From JAEYFP01 sp964566545 (GTDB lineage Bacteria > Bacillota > Clostridia > Lachnospirales > Lachnospiraceae), in NCBI GenBank assembly GCA_964566545.1, contig CAZMIX010000026.1, positions 1 through 34,995 on the forward strand: 34,995 nt of DNA, in the 5' to 3' direction. The translations under genes were made by a program, and so were the position numbers. Below are positions 16,208 to 23,718 of this stretch, piece after piece. The notes under the pieces are model-generated. The model made no database searches. It was not told the origin of the DNA and saw only the letters and a list, made by a program, of their open reading frames with translations. How positions within the stretch are numbered: the first letter of the stretch is position 1; every line of letters begins with the position of its first letter.

Positions 16208-17182
16208 ATGATAAATGAACAACTTCTGACGCAGCTTAAGAAGATTTCCGAGGAAGAAAAGCGAATTCTATCAGGGGAAAAAAGCGTCCAAAAAAGCATT
16301 TATACAAACGAAAAAGATTTTGTCATCGACAGCCATAAGATGCTGACGCGCGGAAAGCTGATCGATGTCAGGCCGCATACCCGTTTTGTCCATTTTCCAA
16401 CGCACCGGCATAATTATATCGAGATCATCTACATGTGCAGCGGCTCCACCACGCACATCATCAACGGCACGACGACGGTGACACTCTCAGAGGGCGAGCT
16501 GCTTTTATTCGGTCAGAATACGACACAGGAAATATTGCCGGCAGACGCCGACGATATCGCAGTCAACTTTATCGTGCTGCCGGAATTTTTTGACAAAGTC
16601 GTTGCGATGATGGAGGAAGACAATGTTTTGCGCGATTTTTTGATCCATTCCTTAAAGCAGGAATCCGGCGCTTCCGATTATTTTCATTTTCAGGCCGCCG
16701 ATATCCTTCCCGTGCAGAATCTCGTGGAAAATCTCATCTGGTCTCTGGCAAACAGCCAGCCCAACCGACGGGGCATCAATCAGACTACGATGGGACTGTT
16801 ATTTTTGCATTTGATGAATCACACCGACCAGATCAACAAAAATGATCCTTCTCAATACGAGCAGAACCTCACATTTGCCGTATTAAAATATATCGAAGAG
16901 CATTACCGAACCGCCTCACTCGAGGAAATTTCCGCCTCATTAAAAATACCGTCCTACTATGTCAGCAGGACGGTAAAAAAACATGCGGGCTATACGTTCA
17001 AACAGCTATTGCAGACAAAAAGGCTGAACCAGTCAGCCTTCCTGCTTTTAACTACTACTCTTCCTGTGGAGAATATTATCACGCTTGTCGGCTACGACAA
17101 TACGAGCTATTTCCATAAAATATTTCGGGAGCGCTTTTCATTGACTCCCCGCGCCTATCGACTCGCCGCTCCGGAGAAATGA
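16208..17182 (+). CDS. AraC-family transcriptional activator, probably of rhaBAM
   Basis: A 324-residue regulator. The N-terminal half has a cupin sugar-sensing domain (FPTHRHNYIEIIYMCSGSTTHIINGT at about residues 65-90, with HxHxxxE). The last 100 residues hold the two HTH motifs of AraC/XylS: EEISASLKIPSYYVSRTVKKHAG and IITLVGYDNTSYFHKIFRERFSLTPRAYR. GGAGG lies nine bases before the ATG at 16208; an alternative ATG at 16199 sits too close to it. The gene is divergent from rhaB and convergent with the DeoR-type gene, 18 bp apart at their stops. RhaS/RhaR-like control by L-rhamnose is inferred from position. Confidence 0.9.
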   Translation: MINEQLLTQLKKISEEEKRILSGEKSVQKSIYTNEKDFVIDSHKMLTRGKLIDVRPHTRFVHFPTHRHNYIEIIYMCSGSTTHIINGTTTVTLSEGELLLFGQNTTQEILPADADDIAVNFIVLPEFFDKVVAMMEEDNVLRDFLIHSLKQESGASDYFHFQAADILPVQNLVENLIWSLANSQPNRRGINQTTMGLLFLHLMNHTDQINKNDPSQYEQNLTFAVLKYIEEHYRTASLEEISASLKIPSYYVSRTVKKHAGYTFKQLLQTKRLNQSAFLLLTTTLPVENIITLVGYDNTSYFHKIFRERFSLTPRAYRLAAPEK

Positions 17183-17200
17183 AAGAATACAGGCTATTTC

Positions 17201-17968
17201 TCACATCCCGGGATACAGACATTTGACGCCTACTTTTTCGAAGAAGCCCAACCATCGATCATCAGGCTTTTCGTCTGTTACGATGATGTCGGCCTGATTG
17301 ACATCACAAATTTTAGAAAAAGCAATTTCTTCAAATTTGGAACTGTCAATCGCAAAGATACTCTGCTTTGCAGATCTTTGCATTGTCTGCTTTGCCTGAG
17401 AAAACTGCTCATTGCCGTCCGTGATGCCCTTTTCGATATCGATACCCTTGCACGATAAAATCGCCTTCTCTACATTATAGGAGCTTAATCCCTCAATCGC
17501 ATGAGGACCTACAAGCGCGAGATATCCTTCCTTTAAGCTGCCGCCGGAGGATATGATGTTCCAGTCGGATACATCTGAAAGCTCAATAATGATTTCAATC
17601 GAATTAGTAATTACCGTCAGATTGGATTTCTGTTTGATCGCCTTGGCGATAAATACCGCCGTCGTACTCGCATCCAAAATGATGTGTTCGCCATCATTAA
17701 TCAGTCCGGCTACCAACTCCGCAATTTTCTGCTTACCTGTTACATTGCGCTTTTTACGCACATTGAACGGCATATCGATGCTCGTATTCTCATTGATGAG
17801 CGCGCCGCCATAGCTCTTGACCGCCAGCCCGTCCTTATCGAGCTTATCCAGATCCCTTCTGATCGTCTCTTCGGAAACACCGTAAAGCTGGCTCAATTCG
17901 CCGACAACGACTCGCTTTTCCTCCTGCAGCTTTTCCAGTATTAAATTTCGTCTCTCAAGTGCAAGCAT
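17201..17968 (-). CDS. DeoR-family transcriptional regulator of the microcompartment locus
   Basis: A 255-residue repressor-type protein. The N-terminal HTH is complete (RRNLILEKLQEEKRVVVGELSQLYGVSEETIRRDLDKLDKDGLAVKSYGGA). The rest is the DeoR C-terminal sensor domain, related to sugar-phosphate isomerases, with DASTTAVFIAKAI and TDGNEQFSQAK. Members usually respond to a phosphorylated sugar intermediate; rhamnulose-1-phosphate, fuculose-1-phosphate or DHAP are plausible here. GGGGAGGTAGGAT lies before the ATG. It is the last gene of the BMC module, 71 bp after pduT, so it would be made together with the genes it probably controls. Confidence 0.9.
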   Translation of the reverse strand: MLALERRNLILEKLQEEKRVVVGELSQLYGVSEETIRRDLDKLDKDGLAVKSYGGALINENTSIDMPFNVRKKRNVTGKQKIAELVAGLINDGEHIILDASTTAVFIAKAIKQKSNLTVITNSIEIIIELSDVSDWNIISSGGSLKEGYLALVGPHAIEGLSSYNVEKAILSCKGIDIEKGITDGNEQFSQAKQTMQRSAKQSIFAIDSSKFEEIAFSKICDVNQADIIVTDEKPDDRWLGFFEKVGVKCLYPGM

Positions 17969-18039
17969 ATCCTACCTCCCCAAATACTAGAATGTATGAC
18001 AGTCAAACCTCTTTCATCCACCCTGTCTCATCACTTCTG

Positions 18040-18588
18040 TTATACAATCGTCTTCATCAGCTTCTCATCCGGATGCGCGATGACCGAGGAATCCAAATAC
18101 ATGCCGCTGTCCCCAACCGATGCCCTTGCACGCTCGATTGCCGCTTCCACCGCTGCGACCTCTCCCGTCAGGAACAGATAGGACTTTCCGCACATTCCCT
18201 TTGCGATCCGAAGCTCAATCAACTCCACAATTGCCGTCTTTGCCGCAACATCCGCGGCAACGATGAGCGATGCCACATCGTATGTTTCCAAAATGCCGAG
18301 TGCGCTCGGTTTTTCGATATGAGTTGCACCATACATCGCCGAAAAAATGGACTCATGCGGGTTACCGAGCACAAAGCTGCCGATCAGCTGATTGCAATAG
18401 GTCGTCGTCGCAGCCTCTACCGCCGCATTCACCGCACTTAATTCGCCGGAAATGATCGCGATATATTTACCAGGACATACGGTTTCCGCTTCAACGATAT
18501 CTACCTCTGCCATTTTGACCATGGCATCCGTTGCCGTCACGCCTGTAGACACTGTTTTAAATTCAATCATTCCTATCGCTTTACTCAT
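18040..18588 (-). CDS. pduT: BMC-T shell protein, PduT type with iron-sulfur cysteine
   Basis: A 182-residue tandem-BMC trimer subunit of the microcompartment shell. Two BMC domains are visible: MSKAIGMIEFKTVSTGVTATDAMVK and ALGILETYDVASLIVAADVAAK. The segment TVCPGKY places a cysteine at residue 38, the position that binds a pore-centred [4Fe-4S] cluster in PduT of Salmonella. The C-terminus SSVIAHPDEKL also follows that family. The ATG at 18588 comes just after the PduS stop, with GAGAGG inside the end of pduS. Adjacency to PduS fits the known idea that PduS passes electrons to the PduT cluster across the shell. Confidence 0.95.
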   Translation of the reverse strand: MSKAIGMIEFKTVSTGVTATDAMVKMAEVDIVEAETVCPGKYIAIISGELSAVNAAVEAATTTYCNQLIGSFVLGNPHESIFSAMYGATHIEKPSALGILETYDVASLIVAADVAAKTAIVELIELRIAKGMCGKSYLFLTGEVAAVEAAIERARASVGDSGMYLDSSVIAHPDEKLMKTIV

Positions 18589-18592
18589 CTTG

Positions 18593-19933
18593 TTATCTGC
18601 ATCCTCTCTGTTCATTATCTATCATAAGATAGGTTTTTGCAACCTCTGTTATCGTACCGTGAATGGAAGAATGAATCGCAACGCTCAAGCCATCCGCGGG
18701 TTTCGCAATTAACTGCCCAACACACACCTTGTCTCCCTGTGCAACAACAGGCACCGCCGGCGCGCCGATATGCTGGCTCAATAATATTTTTACTCTGCCG
18801 ACAGAAACCTCGGTATGGTCGATCGGCGCCGGTTTGTGATAGCGGTATAGACCGAGTCTCGCTTCCATTCGTTCCTCCGGTACCTTTCGGTACTTTCTTG
18901 AATCAGATACCGGCGCCCCCTCCATTTCTGGCAGCTTCACTCCGGTTTTCCTGAGTCCCGTTTTATATTCACTGATCAAAGTCCTTGGGGACAAGCCCTG
19001 CGGGCAGGAAAACAACTCGCACAAGCCGCACGAGGAGCAGAACATTGTATCCAAAAACGGCCTCATATCCTGAAAATCCATGTTGGCTGCCGCGCGCATA
19101 AACCGGTGCGGTTCGATCGGATGACCAAGCAGATACCGCGGGCATAAATCGGTACAAGCCTCGCACTGACAGCATGCCGATGCGGCACGCTTCATATCAA
19201 TGGAAGAAGACCGACGCTTCCGCCGAATGATTTGATGGCCTTCCGGCAGCACGAGCACCGCATTCGTTGTCTTCGTGACCGGATCCTCAGAACCGACTAT
19301 CGATCCCATCATCGGGCCGCCCAGCAGAAAAACTGGATGCTCTGTCGTGACAAAACCCGCTTTTGCAACCGTTTCACGGATTGTACTTCCGATTGGCATT
19401 CTGACAGTCACCGGGTGCTCCACCTCGCCGACGACCGTCACATATTTGCTATGTACCGGCACCTGTTTTTCCACCGCCTGATAAATATTATAAACGGTTT
19501 CCACGTTAAATACCGCCACACCCTCTTCGATCGGCAGCCCCCCTGGACGAATCACCTTATCTGTCGCTTCATAAATTAAAACGACCTCATCTCCCATTGG
19601 GTAAACCTCCGGCAAAAGCTGCAGACGCATTTTAGGGAAATCTCTGATACATGACTCAAGCGCATCAATTGTCTCGCGATAGCTTTTTTTTATGCCGATA
19701 ACCGACTCCTTCGCATGAACCGTTTCCGCCAGCATCGCAAATGTTTTTAAAATTTCATAAGATCTGTCTCGCAGCAATTGTCTGTGAAGGCTTAAAAGCG
19801 GTTCACATTCCGCACAGTTCATGATAATAATCTCCGCACGCTCATCGAGCTTCTTATAAGTAGGAAAGCCGGCACCACCGGCTCCGACTATTCCACTGTT
19901 TTTAACAATATTCTTTAATTCTTCCAGCTTCAT
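18593..19933 (-). CDS. pduS: PduS-like iron-sulfur flavoprotein (RnfC-type electron carrier)
   Basis: A 446-residue redox protein of the PduS/RnfC family. The N-terminus has the FMN/NADH-binding Rossmann-like part (GIVGAGGAGFPTYKKL) and NCAECEPLL. The centre carries two cysteine groups of the ferredoxin type, CQCEACTDLCP and CSSCGLCELFSCPQG, for two [4Fe-4S] clusters. A C-terminal biotinyl-lipoyl-like barrel region (SQHIGAPAVPVVAQGDKVCVGQ) follows. In B12-dependent Pdu systems PduS reduces cobalamin; this locus uses a glycyl-radical enzyme, so here it may instead reduce the activase, PduT or balance NADH. GGAG lies nine bases before the ATG. Confidence 0.93.
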   Translation of the reverse strand: MKLEELKNIVKNSGIVGAGGAGFPTYKKLDERAEIIIMNCAECEPLLSLHRQLLRDRSYEILKTFAMLAETVHAKESVIGIKKSYRETIDALESCIRDFPKMRLQLLPEVYPMGDEVVLIYEATDKVIRPGGLPIEEGVAVFNVETVYNIYQAVEKQVPVHSKYVTVVGEVEHPVTVRMPIGSTIRETVAKAGFVTTEHPVFLLGGPMMGSIVGSEDPVTKTTNAVLVLPEGHQIIRRKRRSSSIDMKRAASACCQCEACTDLCPRYLLGHPIEPHRFMRAAANMDFQDMRPFLDTMFCSSCGLCELFSCPQGLSPRTLISEYKTGLRKTGVKLPEMEGAPVSDSRKYRKVPEERMEARLGLYRYHKPAPIDHTEVSVGRVKILLSQHIGAPAVPVVAQGDKVCVGQLIAKPADGLSVAIHSSIHGTITEVAKTYLMIDNEQRGCR

Positions 19934-19982
19934 GCCGTATTACTCCAATCTGTAGCAGCTATTCAGCCTACTATTTCTCAGG

Positions 19983-20231
19983 TTAATCTACGATCCCCAC
20001 GATTGCCGCGTCGATCGGCGCATCCGGCAAACCACAGCCGATTCTTGCCGCGCTGCCCGTTGCTACAAGGACAACTTCTCCGACACCCGCGCCGATATTG
20101 TCAATTGCCACAAGCTGGTTATTTGTCCCTTTCATCTCGGAAATCGGCTCTACAATCATAAATTTGTTTCCAATCAGATTTTCACATTTTCTGGTCGATA
20201 CAATACTGCCTGTTACTTTTCCAACTATCAT
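19983..20231 (-). CDS. pduN: BMC-P pentameric vertex protein (EutN/PduN/CcmL family)
   Basis: An 82-residue subunit that forms pentamers capping the vertices of the microcompartment. It starts MIVGKVTGSIVSTRK and contains LVAIDNIGAGVGEVVLVATGSAAR, the family signature, and ends DAAIVGIVD. AGGAGG precedes the ATG. It is the only vertex protein in the locus, which is enough to close a shell. Confidence 0.96.
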   Translation of the reverse strand: MIVGKVTGSIVSTRKCENLIGNKFMIVEPISEMKGTNNQLVAIDNIGAGVGEVVLVATGSAARIGCGLPDAPIDAAIVGIVD

Positions 20232-20310
20232 GGCATCCTCCTGTTTATGAATCGCTTTGTGTCCCTATGCACACTTTTCTTCTCAGCGTGCATTATCGTG
20301 TCTTGCAGCA

Positions 20311-20964
20311 TTATTTAATAATCGTAACCCGATCGCCTGTTTTAATCGAGCAAGCATTTGCCTCATCCGTATCAATATGCATTTCCAGACTGTAGCTGTC
20401 ATCTACCCGAATCTTGATCTGGTTAAATATCGAGCCACGCGCGTTATCCGCTTTTGCAGATACCATTTCCCCGTCCCGCACGCCCGCTGCCCGCGCATCC
20501 GCAGGTGACATGTGGATATGGCGCTTTGCGATGATACAGCCTTCTTTTAAGTAAATAGCACCCTTCGGGCCGACGAGTGCAATTGGCGCGCTGCCATTAA
20601 TATCCCCGGACTCCCTGACCGGAGCCGTGATGCCAAGCTTGATCGCATCCGTTGCAGAAATTTCCACCTGGGAAGCGTTCCTTGCCGGTCCTAATATTCT
20701 TACATTCTCTATCGCTCTAAGCTTGAGTCCGACAATCGTCACCAGCTCATTCGATGCAAACTGTCCGCCCATCAGCTCTTTTTTCTTCGTTAATTGATAT
20801 CCTTCTCCGAATAATGCCTCCACATGCGCTTGTGTTAAGTGCACATGTCTTGCCGATACACCAATCGGCACCGCAAACATATTTCCTGTCTGTTCTTTTT
20901 GATCAAGCGCTTCCATCACCAGTCTGGTGATCAACGCAATGTTTTGGGTATCCAAATGTGGCAC
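20311..20964 (-). CDS. pduL: PduL phosphate propanoyltransferase with encapsulation peptide
   Basis: Converts propionyl-CoA and phosphate to propionyl-phosphate and recycles CoA inside the shell, 217 residues. It has the twin PTAC barrels with zinc-binding histidines: GVSARHVHLTQ (His40 and His42), KRHIHMSPADA, and LEMHIDTDEANAC. The first 20 residues (TQNIALITRLVMEALDQ) form an amphipathic helix like known PduL targeting peptides. The start is unusual: GTG at 20964 directly abuts GAGAGG, while a TTG at 20955 is about ten bases downstream of it and may be the true start. Confidence 0.95.
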   Translation of the reverse strand: MPHLDTQNIALITRLVMEALDQKEQTGNMFAVPIGVSARHVHLTQAHVEALFGEGYQLTKKKELMGGQFASNELVTIVGLKLRAIENVRILGPARNASQVEISATDAIKLGITAPVRESGDINGSAPIALVGPKGAIYLKEGCIIAKRHIHMSPADARAAGVRDGEMVSAKADNARGSIFNQIKIRVDDSYSLEMHIDTDEANACSIKTGDRVTIIK

Positions 20965-21014
20965 CCCTCTCTGTGAGGTTTTAAAAGGCTGGCGCTTTTT
21001 CGCCCGCCTAGGCG

Positions 21015-21040
21015 GCTTCCCCGAATAACTTCGGGGAAGC
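21015..21040 (-). terminator. Intercistronic hairpin between the extended BMC-H gene and pduL
   Basis: A perfect 11-bp GC-rich stem (GCTTCCCCGAA with TTCGGGGAAGC) and a 4-nt loop, 25 bases after the BMC-H stop, followed by a short palindrome CCGCCTAGGCGG and no U-tract. It is more likely a partial attenuator or an mRNA-stabilising or processing structure than a full terminator, since pduL has no evident promoter of its own. Confidence 0.55.
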
Positions 21041-21064
21041 TTGTGTTTATTTCCTGGAATAATC

Positions 21065-21439
21065 CTACTTTACTTTCGGTAAAATCATTTCTACATCATT
21101 GTGCGGTCTCGGGATGACGTGAGTCGCTACTAATTCGCCGAGTCTGCCTGCTGCTGCGGAACCGCTTTCTACGGATGATTTTACAGCGCCTACATCTCCG
21201 CGTACCATAACGGTTACGAGGCCGGAGCCGATCTTCTCTGTTCCTACCAATGTAACATTTGCTGCCTTGCACATCGCATCCGCCGCCTCAATCGCTGCTA
21301 CGAGACCTCTTGTTTCAACCATTCCCAATGCTTCCTGTGACATAATGTTTTCCTCCTTTTTGACTGCAGCATTTGCTGCGACTGTTTTTACTGCCGGCTT
21401 AGCGGCTGTTTTCTTTGTGTTATCAATATTTGCTGCCAT
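21065..21439 (-). CDS. pduA: BMC-H shell protein with a 32-residue N-terminal extension (PduA-like)
   Basis: A hexamer-forming shell protein. Residues 33-124 are a standard PduA (MSQEALGMVETRGL, pore segment EKIGSGLVT, C-terminal VIPRPHNDVEMILPKVK). Residues 1-32 are an added basic Ala/Lys-rich segment (KKTAAKPAVKTVAANAAVKK). Both starts are well supported: the ATG at 21439 follows AGGAGGAG, and the internal ATG at 21343 follows AGGAGG at eight bases. A long (124) and a short (92) form are therefore predicted from one gene, as known for PduB and PduB' in Salmonella. The short form is about 85% identical to the BMC-H at 21809. Confidence 0.95.
   Translation of the reverse strand: MAANIDNTKKTAAKPAVKTVAANAAVKKEENIMSQEALGMVETRGLVAAIEAADAMCKAANVTLVGTEKIGSGLVTVMVRGDVGAVKSSVESGSAAAGRLGELVATHVIPRPHNDVEMILPKVK
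21343..21357 (-). promoter_or_regulatory. Internal ribosome binding site and second start in the extended BMC-H gene
   Basis: On the minus strand AAGGAGG, eight bases and an ATG at 21343 occur in frame inside the gene. The site encodes Lys-Lys-Glu-Glu-Asn-Ile just before the canonical PduA start. Its strength equals that of the upstream start at 21439. Confidence 0.75.
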
Positions 21440-21472
21440 TTTATCTCCTCCTGTATGGAGCGTCTTTCAATA

Positions 21473-21757
21473 TTACATAAATCGGCGTGCGCTCAAAGCG
21501 ATCAGTCTTTCTATCTCCCCATGGGGATTCGCGATCACACCATGAGCCACCGGCTTTTTAATGGCATTTTGGCTCGCAGCCTCGACTGCATTCGTAACGT
21601 CTGCCACCTCGCCCCTAACGACAATCGTCACAAGCCGTCCGCCTAATTTCCTTTCCCAGGTTGCCAACTCCACAGTAGCAGCCTTGCACATCACGTCGAG
21701 CGCGTCCACTGCGGCCGCAACGCCGGTTATTTCAATAAAGCCTAAAGACCTGCCCAT
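21473..21757 (-). CDS. BMC-H shell protein with atypical pore loop
   Basis: A 94-residue BMC-H (MGRSLGFIEITGVAAAVDALDVMCKAA). The usual pore motif GSG is replaced by KLGGRLVT, placing an arginine at or near the central pore, so its hexamers probably differ in selectivity from the PduA-type hexamers beside it. The C-terminus HGVIANPHGEIERLIALSARRFM keeps the family edge motif but ends basic. AAAGGAG precedes the ATG at 21757; an upstream ATG 16 codons earlier is rejected for lack of a ribosome site. Confidence 0.93.
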   Translation of the reverse strand: MGRSLGFIEITGVAAAVDALDVMCKAATVELATWERKLGGRLVTIVVRGEVADVTNAVEAASQNAIKKPVAHGVIANPHGEIERLIALSARRFM

Positions 21758-21808
21758 GAAATGACTCCTTTCGTAATTTGTGTGCATCCCTGCCAAGTGT
21801 TTCATAAA

Positions 21809-22084
21809 TTAAACGGTTGGCAAAATCTTTTCCACATCATTATGCGGTCTCGGGATGACATGCTGCGCCACAAGCTCGCCAAGTCTGCTTGCCGCTGCTG
21901 CGCCGGATTCTACGGCTGCCTTTACGGCGCCTACGTCTCCGCGTACCATTACCGTTACGAGTCCGGAACCGATCTTCTCTGTCCCTACCAATACTACCTC
22001 AGCCGCTTTTGTCATGGCATCCGCTGCCTCGATCGCCGCCGTCAAACCTCTTGTTTCAATCATTCCTAATGCTTCCCTTGCCAT
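21809..22084 (-). CDS. pduJ: Canonical BMC-H shell protein (PduA/PduJ-like)
   Basis: A 91-residue hexamer subunit: MAREALGMIETRGLTAAIEAADAMTKAA, pore loop TEKIGSGLVT, edge motif HVIPRPHNDVEKILP. These are the major facet proteins in Pdu-type shells, with a small polar pore suited to 1,2-propanediol. It is a close paralogue of the extended BMC-H two genes downstream. AGGAGG lies six bases before the ATG at 22084. Confidence 0.95.
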   Translation of the reverse strand: MAREALGMIETRGLTAAIEAADAMTKAAEVVLVGTEKIGSGLVTVMVRGDVGAVKAAVESGAAAASRLGELVAQHVIPRPHNDVEKILPTV

Positions 22085-22128
22085 TTTCTTATCCTCCTGA
22101 AATTGTTTCATAGTTTTTTTGGTAACAT

Positions 22129-22155
22129 TTCGGCTACCACAGTGAGGGTGCCGAA
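22129..22155 (-). other. Intercistronic hairpin before the PduJ-like gene
   Basis: TTCGGC and GCCGAA form a six-pair stem continued by ACC/GGT with one bulged base. It lies between the stop of the BMC-H at 22161 and the ATG at 22084. No U-tract follows directly. It may protect or process the shell-gene part of the transcript. Confidence 0.4.
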
Positions 22156-22160
22156 TTATT

Positions 22161-22478
22161 TTATTTTTTATCAAAAGCGCTTAATTTCAGCATCTTTGCC
22201 GTATCTTCCGTAGGGCTAGCGATGATATGGCGCTGTACGATTCCCGTCATTTTCTTTGCCACCTCTTCGCCTGCCGCCATCGCCGCCTCGACATTACTCA
22301 TCGATCCGCGAAACTTGACCGTCACCAACAGTGGAACAGGCAGCGCATCCGCATTTGCCGGTTTGTTTTTATCAAAGGGTTCCAGCCATACATCCGCCGC
22401 CTTACACCCGGCGTCCGCTGCCAGAAAGGCACATGTCAAACCGAACACTTCCAATATTCCTACCGCATCCTCTGCCAT
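22161..22478 (-). CDS. BMC-H shell protein with an enlarged pore-loop region
   Basis: A 105-residue BMC-domain protein (MAEDAVGILEVFGLTCAFLAADAGCKAADVWLEP). Between the strands where PduA has the short EKIGSG pore loop it has about 13 extra residues (FDKNKPANADALPVPLL), then VTVKFRGSMSNVEAAMAAG. The normal GSG pore is absent, so the hexamer centre is probably closed or reshaped. It ends HIIASPTEDTAKMLKLSAFDKK. The ATG at 22478 has AAGGAGAG seven bases upstream. Its closest named relative cannot be decided by eye. Confidence 0.9.
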   Translation of the reverse strand: MAEDAVGILEVFGLTCAFLAADAGCKAADVWLEPFDKNKPANADALPVPLLVTVKFRGSMSNVEAAMAAGEEVAKKMTGIVQRHIIASPTEDTAKMLKLSAFDKK

Positions 22479-22491
22479 ATCCATACTCTCC

Positions 22492-23697
22492 TTACAAAAT
22501 AATTGCAATCTTTAAACCGGTCATCGCCAGATTTGTCTTGTGCGCCTCGTTGATCTTCTCCAATGGAAACACATCCGTAATCAACTGATCCATCGGAAGC
22601 CCGATGCGCTTCGCACTCTTTAAAAAGTCAAATGTCGTCGCGTAATCTCTGAGCGTATATACCCAGGAGCCGACGATCGTAAGCTCTTTTGCGCAGATAT
22701 CAAAATGCGGATTGATCGTCGCGTCGCCGCCGTTAATAAAGAAGCCAAGCTCGCAAAGGCCGCCGCCGTTGCGGATAAATTTATAGATGTTGGAGTGTGC
22801 GACCGGGGAACCCGTACACTGGAACGCAAAGTCCGCCAGATATCCGCCAAACGCCGCCTTCACACCGTCCGCAAGTGCTTCCACTCCCTTGAAGTCCTTG
22901 AAGTCCACCGTTTCCGTCGCACCGAGCTTTTTTGCAAAATCAAGGCGATTCTGCTCTCCGTCAATCGCCACAATGTTCTGGATACCCATCGTCCTTAAAA
23001 TCGCGATACAGATTAGACCAATCGGTCCGCATCCCTGTACGGCCACTCTCGAATTGAATCTCAAAATCCCGGTCGATTTCGCCCGCTCTACCGCATGGAT
23101 CAGAACCGCACAGGGCTCGATCAGAATTCTTGAATATAAATCCAAATCGCTGACGTTGAATACGCTGGAACCTCCTCTGATCAATATGTAGTCCGAAAAC
23201 CATCCGTTAAAATGGATATCGTCATCGGGAAGCAAGCCGTATACATCTGCGCCGCCGACATTCTGCTTGTTTAAGTCAAACATTGTGATTTCCGGGCTAT
23301 CCTTAAAGATCATGCAGGTTACGACCTTGTCGCCAAGCTTCAGCGACTTGCCCGCACTGTCCGCCTTCACGTTTTTTCCCATTTTCACAATTTCGCCTGT
23401 GCCCTCGTGTCCTAATACGACCGGGATCAAAGAAAATGGATCTCTTTTAAATTCATGTGCGTCCGTTCCACAGATACCGCATCCCTCCACCTTCACAAGG
23501 ATATCGTCATCCCCGACCGGCGGCAGTGGAAATTCCTTAATTTCATAGTGCTCCAATTCCGTCAGCATCGCAACGCGCGCCGTCTGCGGGATGGAAGCGA
23601 CGCCTGATGCCGCCGCGGTCACATTCGCATGTACGCTGCCGTCCGACATACCGAGCAGCACCTGCTTAACAATTAATTCTATTTCATTTGCATTCAT
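22492..23697 (-). CDS. Zinc-dependent alcohol dehydrogenase with encapsulation peptide
   Basis: A 401-residue medium-chain dehydrogenase. Residues 1-20 (ANEIELIVKQVLLGMSDG) form an amphipathic targeting helix, followed by a 20-residue linker and the core from about residue 40. The catalytic zinc site is visible (EGCGICGTDAHEF, Cys76; LGHEGTG, His97-Glu98), as is the NAD-binding GCGPIG. The four-cysteine structural zinc lobe is absent. It probably reduces propanal to propanol and so regenerates NAD for PduP. L-lactaldehyde reduction to 1,2-propanediol is also needed, and no other reductase is in the window. It stands in for the iron-type PduQ. Confidence 0.93.
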   Translation of the reverse strand: MNANEIELIVKQVLLGMSDGSVHANVTAAASGVASIPQTARVAMLTELEHYEIKEFPLPPVGDDDILVKVEGCGICGTDAHEFKRDPFSLIPVVLGHEGTGEIVKMGKNVKADSAGKSLKLGDKVVTCMIFKDSPEITMFDLNKQNVGGADVYGLLPDDDIHFNGWFSDYILIRGGSSVFNVSDLDLYSRILIEPCAVLIHAVERAKSTGILRFNSRVAVQGCGPIGLICIAILRTMGIQNIVAIDGEQNRLDFAKKLGATETVDFKDFKGVEALADGVKAAFGGYLADFAFQCTGSPVAHSNIYKFIRNGGGLCELGFFINGGDATINPHFDICAKELTIVGSWVYTLRDYATTFDFLKSAKRIGLPMDQLITDVFPLEKINEAHKTNLAMTGLKIAIIL

Positions 23698-23718
23698 GCG
23701 TTTCCTTCCTCTCCTTCA

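Noticed and set aside
17174..17202. Bidirectional terminator between the AraC-type and DeoR-type genes
   Set aside because: There is an inverted repeat (GAGAAAT with ATTTCTC) but a 15-base loop and no U-tract on either strand.
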